Part shown: positions 55,177 to 64,000 of the stretch, in pieces
How positions within the stretch are numbered: position 1 is the first letter of the stretch
How the letters are laid out: every line of letters starts with the position of its first letter
Assembly (NCBI GenBank): GCA_001465935.1
Contig: LNKV01000037.1
Location: 310,001 to 374,000, forward strand
Source: Clarireedia homoeocarpa
Taxonomy: Eukaryota; Ascomycota; Leotiomycetes; Helotiales; Rutstroemiaceae
Reading direction: 5' to 3'
Length of the DNA stretch: 64,000 nucleotides
Position numbers and translations under genes: made by a program
Notes under the pieces: generated by a model
What the model was told of the DNA's origin: nothing
The model's database searches: none
What the model saw: only the letters and a program-made list of their open reading frames with translations

Positions 55177-55620
55177 GTTAGATATACTATGAACGTTTTA
55201 AGAGGAATACATTTCTACGATATTCAGATTTATGAAGAGTACAGATTTCACATACGAATATGATTTACAGCGAAAGCAAGATTCTAAATGATCGTGTCAA
55301 AAGTGTATGACCATCTGCCCAGCAAGATGGCCCTGCATTTTCGCTATTGCTATTTCTATTCCCTCGCTTAACCAGCAAGCAAAGCACGCTGCAATCCAAG
55401 AACGCGGTAATCCAAGAACGCGGTAATCCAAGAATGCGAAGTGTCAAAAGTGTATGACCATCTGGCTAGCAAGATGGCCCTGCATTTTCGCTATTGCTAT
55501 TTCTATTCCCTCGCTTAACCAGCAAGCAAAGCACGCTGTAATTCAAGAACGCGAAGTTGTCACACTCATCGCACCGAACTCTCTGATCGCCATCCATCAG
55601 TCTATCCATCGTATCTACCT
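55177..55620. other. Convergent 3' spacer with direct duplication
   Basis: About 440 nt between the stop codons of the GST gene and the proline-rich gene. More than half is the duplicated repeat listed next. Confidence 0.7.
55294..55555 (+). repeat. 147/115-bp direct tandem duplication with 16-bp sub-repeats
   Basis: Unit 1 is 55294-55440 and unit 2 is 55441-55555, nearly identical (both begin gtgtcaaaagtgtatgacca). They differ in length by 32 bp because unit 1 holds three copies of a 16-mer of the type gtaatccaagaacgcg (55391-55438) while unit 2 has one. No coding or mobile-element features; probably a minisatellite-like recent duplication. Confidence 0.95.
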
Positions 55621-56590
55621 CTAACCCCGTTTAGCTTTTGGTCCTTGAGGAGCGCCGTTCGGGGCTGGTGGCAGAGCAGGAGCTGAAGGCTTCGGGGGTG
55701 TTTGAGCGGCTTTCTGAGGAGCTGGTGGAGCGCTGGCCGGCTTTGCTGGTGGGCTCTGTGCAAGGGCAGCCGGTGGATTTGGTGGGGCGCTTGCAGCAGG
55801 TGGTGCGCTTGCAGCGGGTGGTGCGCTTGCAGCGGGTGGAGGGCTCTGTGCTGCTGGGGGCGCTTGTACTTTGCCTGCTGGGGGCGCTTGTACTTTGCCT
55901 GCTGGGGGCGCTTGTACTTTGCCTGCTGGAGGTGCTGTGCCGTTGAGAGGTGGAGGTGGTGGAGGTGCTGTGCCGTTAGCGGGTGGAGGTGGCGCGGCGT
56001 TCAATGCTGCTGGAGGTGGCGGAGGTGCTGTGCCGTTAGGGGGTGGAGGTGCTGTGCCGTTAGCGGGTGGAGGTGGTGCGGCGTTCAGTGCTACTGAAAG
56101 TGCTGTCCCGTTGAGAAGTGCAGGTGGCGGAGGTGGTGGCGCGGCGTTCAATGCTGCTGGAGGTGCTGTCCCGTTGACAGGCGGAGGTGGCGGAGGTGCT
56201 GTGTCGTTAGCGGGTGGAGGTGGCGCGGCGTTCAATGCTGCTGGAGGAGGTGGAGGTGCTGTGCCGTTAGCGGGTGGAGGTGGCGCGGCGTTCAGTCCTG
56301 CTGGAGGTGCTGTCGCGTTGACAGGTGGTGGTGGGGGCGTGCCGCTCATCAATGGCGGAGCTGGAGCCGGCGGCGTAGCAGCTTTCCTATAAATCCGGTA
56401 TGAGAACCTGGCAGTTTGTGAACACAGCAAGGGCAAGATTGATTACATACTCCTCAAGAGACTGCCCAGAGGCAACGAAGGGCTTTCTTGCCAAGGCAAG
56501 ACTATTTGAGTGACCAAAGCCATGCGGTGCAGCATACACTGACGTAGCGCAAGCGGCCAGCGCATAAGAAAAGATTGTTTGTACACGCAT
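55621..56590 (-). CDS. Secreted proline/alanine-rich repeat protein
   Basis: Two exons on the minus strand, 56590-56451 and 56386-55621, giving 301 aa. A clear signal peptide (MRVQTIFSYALAACATSVYA) is followed by a short His/Phe segment (APHGFGHSNSLALARKPF). The mature chain is almost wholly repeats: about nine degenerate units of the type LNAAPPPPANGTAPPPPP, each carrying an N-x-T glycosylation sequon, then three AGKVQAPP units, then Ala-Pro-rich sequence ending in a basic tail (GPKAKRG). No catalytic domain or GPI-anchor signal. It looks like a cell-wall or extracellular low-complexity glycoprotein; the function is unknown. The opposite strand is also open and Gly/Ala-rich because of the repeats, but has no signal or start context. 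Confidence 0.8.
55920..56330 (-). repeat. Degenerate coding repeats of the proline-rich gene
   Basis: Roughly nine variable-length GC-rich units encode AAPPPP-AxGT/NGT-APPPP blocks; three 24-bp units encoding AGKVQAPP lie at about 55850-55935. Unit lengths vary by whole codons, consistent with replication slippage in frame. Confidence 0.9.
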
Positions 56591-58333
56591 GGTTGGAGAA
56601 GTGGCGCTTAGAAAAAAAAAGGTTAAGGAGCGACGTTGAGCCTGTCAACAGTAAAAGATTAAGGAAAGACGAAAAAAGAACGTCGATGCGCGAGAGCCAA
56701 CTGCAATGCCACAAAATCAACAAAGAGATGTGATGAATGTTGCTGACAAGAGGAGCGCGATACACTGATAGATATCATTCCAAGCACCATTCAAAGGCAG
56801 GGTGTGTAGACAAAAATAGTATGTCACCATGTCAGGCTAGCTGAAGAAGACGTGGAGTGAAACTCTGATCACTAACATCCGCATGATATGCTAGAATGGC
56901 TTAGGTCGCTCGTCTCGAAGCACATGGAAGAGCTTGATTGAATGGGCGAGAAATCATCTGTTGTAACACCACATATTGTCTTGAAACACCAAACTAGTTC
57001 ATCTAGTCGTTTCATCCTAAGCGAAGTTCGAATGGACGGACATCAAGGGTTCCGGGGAATAAGAACAAGTTTTGCTCTTCAAATAGATACCCATGAAGTT
57101 TCTTGGCTCCCCGTCAGATGTACACAGATAGCCCCCATAGCCGCTTGGGATAGTAACTCGCCTTGGGAGTAGCTTGACATGAAGATATAAAGCTCTCGAT
57201 AACCCTGGGATCATTGCACGCAGCCAGCCCTCGATTAGACCGCAACACAAATATCTCGGTCATTTCTCTTTGAAAATAAGATACTTCTTGTTTCTGAGGC
57301 ACTTGCTCGCAAGAGGCCGAAAGCAAACCGATGTAGCACGGTGTTTCTATACTGCACATCATATATGATCAACAAATCGGCAGCTAGAGCAGAAGATCAT
57401 ACCAATGGGTTGGATAACATCGTACACGACCCAAAAGGTGAAAAGCAGATCTTGGCGTTGTTAACCACACAGAGAGTGTAGCAAATATCATCAAGAAGAA
57501 ACCGAGGCGCAGGCGCAGTCGTTTTAAACTTTTAAGCTCTGTCGCAGGCTGCGATGCTGGCACATCTGTGGATCACGAAAGCTGAAATTGGGCCAAGACT
57601 GTGTCTGTGCGGAAAGTTTGGGTCCAGACTTTCCCTCATACAATATCTGTTTGCAATTGCAGAATTGTACTTCAACCACGTTTACGATTGAGCCGTAGGC
57701 AACGAAGAATTTGCGAGTTGTGGAGGCTGAAAGCTCTGTTGTATACTCGATGACATTTACGAAGTAGTTGTCGATTTATGACAGAGGAGCTCTATAGTAG
57801 GGCTGATTCGCTAATGTTACTTCCTACAGTAATATCGAATTCACTAGCACGCCGAGCCCATTGGCAAAACTCTCCGAAACCTCTCCTAACGTGGTAATCT
57901 CAAAGCCTTCTGATGAGGTTCGCTACAGACTATTTTCAATTCCTTCTCTTCACTTCATTCATGTTGCAGTACTTATCCGCCAAGACACCTCTTGATTGGC
58001 ACTCTTACGATGGCTAGTGGACGGCGCAGAGAACAATCTCATCCCATCTTACTGAACGTTGCGTTAGCCTTTGTTTAGACCCTCCCCCCCCCTTAGCTCG
58101 TCTACTGGGCTAATGCTTATGTTCATCGCTTTGAAAGGCCTGGTCTTTCACGTAAGTTATGCATACAGTTCAGCAGTTGGTGCTAAATGGCACAAGCGTG
58201 TTCACACAAGCAACAAGCATGCACTTCTACTTTATATAACCGTAGGTTTTGTTATTCTAACATCTCCGGTCTCCGCTTTGATCTTGAACTTGCAACGTTT
58301 GCCAATCTGGGAATAACTTCATTTCACACAACC
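56591..58333. other. Gene-poor interval (1.7 kb)
   Basis: Between two divergent starts (proline-rich gene and methyltransferase). Short frames show no family resemblance. A run of nine C (about 58083-58092) and a pyrimidine-rich methyltransferase leader are the only notable points. Confidence 0.45.
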
Positions 58334-59182
58334 ATGGCTACTAATCCAAAGTCGGAGATAGCTTCTTTTGCCAACTCCTTCAATACCCATGCGGCAACTT
58401 ATAGTCAACGGACGGGCGGAGCTACACAACGTGTTATCGACCATATAATTCCTTTGCTAGCCGGTCACATACCCGATCATCCGACTGTTCTCGACAACGC
58501 ATGTGGACCCGGCTTCGCAACCGCCGCAATTCTCAATGCGTATCCAGGGTCACATGTTTACACAACAGATGCTGCACCGGGAATGATCTCTATCCTCGGT
58601 GAAGTTGTAAAAGCAAATGGTTGGAATGATAAGGTTGAGATGGCTGTTATGGATGGAATGGACCTCCAGTTTCCTGACGAAAAGTTCGACATATCAATCA
58701 CCAATTTCGGCATCTTCTTTTTCCCCGACCCAAACAAAGGTGCACGGGAGATCTACCGAACTCTGAAACACGGCGGAAGAGCTGTAGTGACCTCCTGGAA
58801 GAATGTGACATTCGTTGCGATACTACACCTGGTTCAAGCTATCATAAAACCAGGCTCAAACCATATTTCTCAGCCGAGATTAGAACAGTGGAAGTTGAAG
58901 GAGACAATGGAATCTACTTTGAGAGATAGCAGTTTCGAGGATATCCAGGTGCATGAACAAGAAGTGATGTGGTGGAATAAGGGCTTCCATGAAGCAGCAG
59001 AAGGACTAGCTACTAACTTCATTCCTGTAGTTGGAGATGACTGGTCTGAGGAGGAGAAAACTCGAATCCTACCTGTTACGGAGCAGGTTCTGAAAGAGCA
59101 AGTAAATAGTTTGGTCATTGAGTCGGATGGCAATGTTGGCTTCCAAATGTCTGCATGGATTGCTCTAGCAGTCAAAGCTTGA
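58334..59182 (+). CDS. Class I SAM-dependent methyltransferase
   Basis: Single exon, 282 aa from the Met at 58334 (MATNPKSEIASFANSFNTHA). The Rossmann SAM-binding core is clear: motif I VLDNACGPGFATAAIL, acidic loop YTTDAAPGMIS, then KVEMAVMDGMDLQFPDEKFD and SITNFGIFFFPDPNKGAREI, and LKHGGRAVVTSWK. This is the methyltransferase-11/25 type found in UbiE-like and many secondary-metabolite O- or N-methyltransferases; substrate unknown. An upstream in-frame Met at 58187 would add 49 residues of leader-like sequence and is rejected. No partner biosynthetic genes are visible nearby. Confidence 0.87.
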   Translation: MATNPKSEIASFANSFNTHAATYSQRTGGATQRVIDHIIPLLAGHIPDHPTVLDNACGPGFATAAILNAYPGSHVYTTDAAPGMISILGEVVKANGWNDKVEMAVMDGMDLQFPDEKFDISITNFGIFFFPDPNKGAREIYRTLKHGGRAVVTSWKNVTFVAILHLVQAIIKPGSNHISQPRLEQWKLKETMESTLRDSSFEDIQVHEQEVMWWNKGFHEAAEGLATNFIPVVGDDWSEEEKTRILPVTEQVLKEQVNSLVIESDGNVGFQMSAWIALAVKA

Positions 59183-59877
59183 ATTTGAAGGAATCGCGTC
59201 TGATTATATAGTTTCTAACTAATGAGCCTCATCATCTACTTACCGAATAAGAACTCTTTAATATCGTTTTCCACAAACCGGTGCTGAGTGAGGTACAATG
59301 TTTTTCAGCAGGCTGCCTGGTTTTGGGTTATTCTACACCCGTAAACATCCTCCTTTCCTGGCCAGAATCCCTCGTCACAATAAGTTCTCCGTCAAAGTCT
59401 CTCGGGGCGTTCTACCATTCTCCGGCCTACCAACGAAGCTCCGTATGAAATTCTGGGGTGTGTGATCGTCGATATCGACCCGTAGATCATCGCGCTCGGG
59501 AAGAATCTTAGTAGTTCTCGAATCGCACAGCAAACATCTCCAAAGCAAAACAATCCGGCACGCATATTCACTAACACGACCATGATCGTAGTACGATCAG
59601 GGCCCTGCGTATTTCATACCCCACAGCACAAACAGATCTAACCTATGTAATGTATTCAAGTTTTAGTGTGCATCTATCGATTGAGATACCGTTCGTGCGT
59701 ACGTGGGATATTGTGAAGACTATGACCTGATCAACTAGTCCCTCGAACACACGAACTGTAAATCCCTATCTAATTACAAGGGCAATGACTGGGGGTTCAC
59801 AACATTTGCATTGCGGGAAACGGATCTTCGAAGCACTATAAATCCACCATCTGACGCAAAGGATGCCGGTCGTGGAT
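59183..59877. other. Convergent 3' spacer, methyltransferase / CorA-like gene
   Basis: About 700 nt between two stop codons; no convincing gene. The short frame 59392-59583 (minus) has no support. Confidence 0.45.
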
Positions 59878-61512
59878 TTAGCAAACATTACACCTCTCTG
59901 GATAGTATCTCTGATATTGGTATCTGTACCTAACGAACATGACCAAGGCGGTCACCGGAATGCTCGTAGCCCAAATGACCCAAAACGATGCTGACACATG
60001 CAACTGTCCATTCGATTCGCCCGTGAAGTAGAAGAAGTCGGTGCTGAATAAAGACTGAGGCCTTGTTAATACTTAATTCAAATAGCGCAATCACAGTCTA
60101 TGTCCACTTACCACCACGGCTTGGAACGGTAAAAATATCAGACCCAGCAGTGCGATTGTTCTCATCGCTCTGCTGTCTGATTTCATAGTTTGAGAATCTG
60201 CTTGCGTCACAAGATTGAATGACTAATTGAAATGTCAGTCACGTCTTCTTTTTTATTTCGCACAAGGATGTAGAACCAGATTGATGAGATTCTGGGTCCT
60301 CTTTTCGAGGCTCCTCAACCGTAGATCTGTAGACTTTAGCAACATTTTTTGGTGCCTGAAGTTAGCCTGTATCTCGTGAGTGGAGAGCGAATTTTGTGGC
60401 CGGCCTTTGAGGAGCTGCTCATGGTGGCTTTTGGCTGAATCTAATGTTGCCATCATAGCTTCAGTAGCTTCCAGTAGGTATATTTGGTGCTTGGAAAGCA
60501 TGTGTAGTCCCACGAAATCTAGTCCCTCTGCAGCACCTCTTGCATGCTCCGCCGAACGGAGAATTCTCTTGAAGGAGTCAGCTCATCACAATGTTTTTGC
60601 TTCTGTTTTCTTACCGCTTCTTCCTGACTGGAAACTCCTGCAAGGTCCCAGGCTGTACTATCTATTCGAGCATAAAGCCCTTCGAACACAAGGTTCAGAA
60701 GGTAAAACGAGTCCTCGTGGATCGCTTGCCATGAGGTATGCTGTGCAAGCGCGCTGAAATTTTCTCGTAGTCCTTCAGCAGCTCCCACGGAGAACACAAG
60801 TAAAGTTACCTCAGAAAAGCTTCTTCCTTGTGCCGGTGGCTTCGATATCAAGCAATAAGCCGCTCTGGCCCAGCTATTATCTCCCTGGCTAAGATTGATG
60901 GGCACTTTGTGGTTTTTGTTTACAATGCGCTTGACACCATCTTTGTCTTCTTCGACTGTAATATGTTTGCATAGAAAATGGAGCCACGAGTCTTGGTACT
61001 GCATATCAATTCGCATGAAAATCGAGGTAGTGAGAGGTGAACCTACAGGTAGACCCATCATATCCTCTTGAGTTCCCAAATGAACAAGCGACGTTATGCA
61101 GTCTTTCGGAGATAAAAGACCCAGGAACGGTGTAAAGTTTGAACAATGTGAGCAGTCCTTCTATGTCGAAGACGTCTTTGCCAATGGAGAGTTTGGGAAG
61201 ATTCAGGGGCGCAAGACTAGTATGGCAATAAGCAGACAGTCTCTCCTCACTGAACAAGCTATTCACATGATTCTCAAGGGGCACGCTGGTCGCTGTGCCA
61301 ATTCCTCGACTGTGCACTTTGGAAGCGGTATTCCATTGCTAGCCCCTAGCAATTAATAATGAGATTCTGGTTGAATGGAACTAGCCTTTGCACTTGCCTT
61401 CAGACCATTCGAAACCTCCGAAGAGTATCTTCTTGTAGAATTGATTTGGATTCTGGCTTGCCTTCTTTCTGAATTTGTCGTATTCTATCTGGGTTTTCCA
61501 TGCATGCTGCAT
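59878..61512 (-). CDS. Fungal CorA-like membrane protein
   Basis: Six exons are proposed on the minus strand: 61512-61398, 61316-61047, 60991-60615, 60567-60277, 60222-60112 and 60054-59878, giving 446 aa. The family (CorA-like Mg2+ transporter-like proteins of Pezizomycotina) is recognised by DSWLHFLCKHI-type sequence, WQAIHEDSFYLLNLVFEGLY, GLHMLSKHQIYLLEATEAMM, and the end SDSRAMRTIALLGLIFLPFQ plus a second span ASFWVIWATSIPVTALVMFV. True Mg2+ transport is unproven for these; the CorA GMN motif is not evident. The first intron uses a GC donor (G|GCAAGT) and is the least certain; the start MQHAWKTQIEYDKF fits the family pattern. An apparent frameshift near 61072 is resolved by a 55-nt intron (60992-61046). 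Confidence 0.75.
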
Positions 61513-62089
61513 GGTTGCAGGAGCTGTGGACCAATCACACACTCAAATGAAGTTGTCTAGAAGAAGTATACGATACTTGAAACTTGTGGTGTACTATATC
61601 AATGATGTTAGAAGAGGGAGAAAAGAAATCAGCGTACGCGTCATCAAATACGATGCCACATGGTTAAATGGGAAGTAGAACCGAAAGGCTATCTGCAAAA
61701 ATGGCGCTGTCGTTACACAAACATATATCGGGTGTGACGTATGACTGTCCTCTAGTTACACGCAGTGATATTTACTATCTTTTTAATTGGTGGGCTATGC
61801 ACTATGAGCTGCAAGTCCTCTGACAGACATAATCTAATATTTGAGCCTCATCTTACCGTCTCAAATTTGGTCAGGAATATGTTGAAGAATACTCCATTGA
61901 TCCAAAGACATGGCAATGATAGATAGAGTTAGACATAGGCGAAAGGAACTATCCTCGAAGCCACTCCTACACTTTCTTCTCGGCGTTGTACTCTACTAAG
62001 TTCTAGATCTTTGGTTGCCAGCATTTACTTCTCTTTGCATGGAGGGGGACGGGAAGGCTCTTCAATATTCCCTGCGATCGCCCCCCCCC

Positions 62090-62123
<34 letters not shown>

Positions 62124-62877
62124 AGCCACCAGTTTTAACCATGCAAATAAAAGCTCATAGGTCGGCCTTTTGTTTCAAGTTCTTTAAATTGGCACTGCAC
62201 GAATTCTCTCACAGGATATGTACATACGCCACTACGCCCTGTGAATATGAATGAGCCTATTGATCCAAGGCTCCTATCCTTGACTCAACTATACATTGGT
62301 TGGATGAAATGGCTACTTTCAGCCACATATTAGATGAGATTGCGTCCATATTTTTAGCTCTTTATCCCTTTTGATCGATTCTGCGGCTCCGAGTCATGTA
62401 TCAGCCAGCCTTGCCAGTATATCTCAAAGAGCACAGCGTACTCTTGACTAGGCTAATAGATAGATGTGGTAGTAATAGGTGGCGATATTATGCATCTCGG
62501 GGTTGCACAATACGACCAACCTTTCATTAAAGTAAGATAGAAGAAGGTTGATTCGACCACAACCACGCCCAGGACTTTGGCCATGTCAATTGCTTCATTC
62601 CGAATCCTGTCCCAACACCACTGGCTACCAGGATTGAAAACTAGGGGCAAAAAGAGTAATTCTTTGCACGTTGAGACATGAGCGCTGGACAGAGAAGTCT
62701 ATAAGAGGATGAGTGCCACTTGAATTGGAGATACACCATTCACAAGAACTCTTCATATCTACCATACAAATATCACAAAAGCCTCGCACTTTTCAATACT
62801 ACACTTTCAGGATCAGGTTCAGTTCATGATCTAATAAACCCATGTCTTACCTTATTGACCTCTCCGAGAGCTTTCGT
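61513..62877. other. Intergenic region with a long C homopolymer
   Basis: About 1.4 kb between divergent genes. Contains the poly-C tract listed next. No coding frame is convincing. Confidence 0.5.
62081..62123 (+). repeat. Poly-C tract (9 C, T, 33 C)
   Basis: Nine C, one T, then 33 uninterrupted C. Such a run is difficult to sequence and assemble, so its exact length is unreliable; biologically it could form a G-quadruplex-like structure on the opposite strand. Confidence 0.9.
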
Positions 62878-64000
62878 AATGATCGCCAACCATCTGCGCC
62901 TCAACCGAAACCCAAGCCGGAGCCTCACGGCGGAGACTATGACCCATTTGCTGACTGATCTAAGCACAAGACATGAACCAACAGTATGTATTTTGTTAGC
63001 CGGAGTTGTATCCAACCTAACACTATCTTTGCAGGTCACCCCCAATGTGACAACAGAGCATCTCAGGTCTACGGCTCGGGGCCCTTCGAACACGAATCAA
63101 GGGCTAGTCACAGAGACGATAGATCTGTCTGCTAGCACCACGGCTCAAGGCAGAATTCCCTCGTCAAAGGACTCAAATTTCAGTGAAGCATGTTCTCGTT
63201 GTTGGTTTTAGGTGCTTGACGGGCTAACTGAGATTAGATCTCGCTCGCGGTTCCAACACTCGGGAGGGACGAAACAGTCAACCACGGTAGTACTGATGAG
63301 TTACTTGGTGTTCCAAATGAACCTGACTTGGAGAAGAACAGTCACCATGCACAATATTCCAGCGTACGTGAAGAGCGTCTCATACTTCCATGACCGTACC
63401 CGTAGTGCAGTCGATGATGTCGATGTACAGAAAGATGGGGTGAAAGGCGATGGCTTGTTTAAAGGATTAAAAGCGCGATTCACTTGAGGGGTTTCATGAT
63501 ACTTTTAAGCTTTAACTAACATCTCTCAGAACCTTCTCCCTCGAAGTGTCCTCGGTGGATATCGAGGCAACTTCTTAACCAAAAACTCAAATTATCAGTT
63601 GTTTCACTTTCCGCACTCGTTCAAAGAACCGGCAAACCTATCCCATATCAAAGGCGACTACTATCATCGAGATGCGTTAGGACGGCAGCTCTACAGCGAT
63701 CGTTTTGATGACCGATATATCAACCCCGAAACAGGTTGTTTAGAAGAACTCGTTGTTCAATGTACGGACGATGTGTATTATGGACCAAGAACTGCGACAT
63801 ACAAAAGAACATTCATCCGAAATGGAGCACCAAAGACGCTTAGACTTGCGAACTGGCCGATCAATCACTTTGATGATCGGCGTCGGGGACAGTCACACTG
63901 GTCGTATTTGCAGGAACAATCCGGGTATTCCGTTGCTCTTATGCTTCTCAAATGGCCTTTGGCGTGCCTAATACTCTATGCTATCGTATGTAGTCGAATA
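62878..64000 (+). CDS. Unidentified multi-exon gene, 3' end beyond the window
   Basis: Structure only partly resolved. A clear intron (62984-63034: GTATGT donor, CCTAAC branch, TTTGCAG acceptor) joins two plus-strand coding-like segments (SRSLTAETMTHLLTDLSTRH and TPNVTTEHLRSTARGPSNT). A second good acceptor (TTTAACTAACATCTCTCAG) precedes a stop-free frame from 63530 to the edge (157 codons) reading NLLPRSVLGGYRGNFLTKNS, HRDALGRQLYSDRFDDRYIN and, near the edge, a hydrophobic segment YSVALMLLKWPLACLILYAI. A GTATGT at 63986 is probably the next donor. The junctions between 63200 and 63530 are unclear; one in-frame TAG (63209-63211) must be spliced out. I do not recognise the family; a membrane protein is likely. 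Confidence 0.5.

Noticed and set aside
55294..55555. Direct repeats considered as a CRISPR array or transposon ends
   Set aside because: Only two long head-to-tail units with no unique spacers, no inverted termini and no transposase; a fungal nuclear context also argues against CRISPR.
55638..56392. Gly/Ala-rich open frames on the plus strand across the proline-rich gene
   Set aside because: They arise because the GC-rich repeats are stop-free on both strands; only the minus strand has a signal peptide, a start and an intron that fits.
61006..61079. Apparent one-base frameshift between the N-terminal and central parts of the CorA-like gene
   Set aside because: At first the frames ACSFGNS and GTQEDMM looked like a broken gene. 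A 55-nt intron (60992-61046; GTAGGT donor, CAAG acceptor) joins them in frame and removes a stretch absent from the family pattern, so no frameshift is needed.

Overview
The window is eukaryotic nuclear DNA from a filamentous ascomycete (Pezizomycotina). Genes are broken by short introns of about 45-110 nt with GTAWGT-type donors and CTAAC-like branch sites. The gene set is typically fungal: Taka-amylase-type alpha-amylase, SLA1 and EDE1 endocytic adaptors, a CorA-like fungal family, a Dal5-type permease and a pisatin-demethylase-like P450. Gene content and sequence flavour suggest Leotiomycetes, but that is an inference; no rRNA or barcode is present. I found no convincing transposon, tRNA, rRNA or CRISPR array.

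Layout. 1-8.4 kb: secreted alpha-amylase (8 exons), a large intronless orphan protein, and the KDEL receptor (minus). 8.4-12.4 kb: a ubiquitin-like/WLM metalloprotease and, convergent to it, the 78-kDa complex I subunit with two tiny exons. 13.3-19.7 kb: a coiled-coil orphan, a GFA/CENP-V-type enzyme, a tail-anchored acyl-CoA-binding protein, an RNase III, and divergent from it mitoribosomal protein mS33. 20.9-26.1 kb: a PUF-repeat RNA-binding protein and replication factor C subunit 3, whose promoter carries a perfect MluI cell-cycle box. 26.5-31 kb: an HSPA12-like Hsp70 (minus) divergent from a coiled-coil orphan. 31.7-35 kb: an RS-rich protein and an MFS permease. 36.2-47.8 kb: SLA1 and EDE1, two endocytic coat proteins, flanking a P450. 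48.5-53.3 kb: alpha-tubulin, an ER membrane protein resembling the GPI-mannosyltransferase co-activator Pga1, and a WW-domain low-complexity protein. 53.9-59.2 kb: omega-class glutathione transferase, a 147-bp direct duplication, a secreted proline-rich repeat protein and a methyltransferase. 59.8-64 kb: a CorA-like membrane protein and the 5' part of an unidentified gene running off the right edge.

Most of the window is ordinary housekeeping and metabolic sequence; no clustered novel system stands out. The more interesting signals are a stop-free 48-nt intron in the PUF gene, the MCB element at RFC3, an NPF motif encoded by its own last exon in SLA1 next to the EH-domain gene EDE1, a secreted repeat protein with an N-glycosylation sequon in nearly every repeat, tandem duplications in non-coding DNA, and an unrecognised 157-codon open frame at the right edge.

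All gene models were spliced by eye, with reading-frame arithmetic checked across every junction; they rest on splice consensus and family resemblance recalled from knowledge, not on transcripts or searches.
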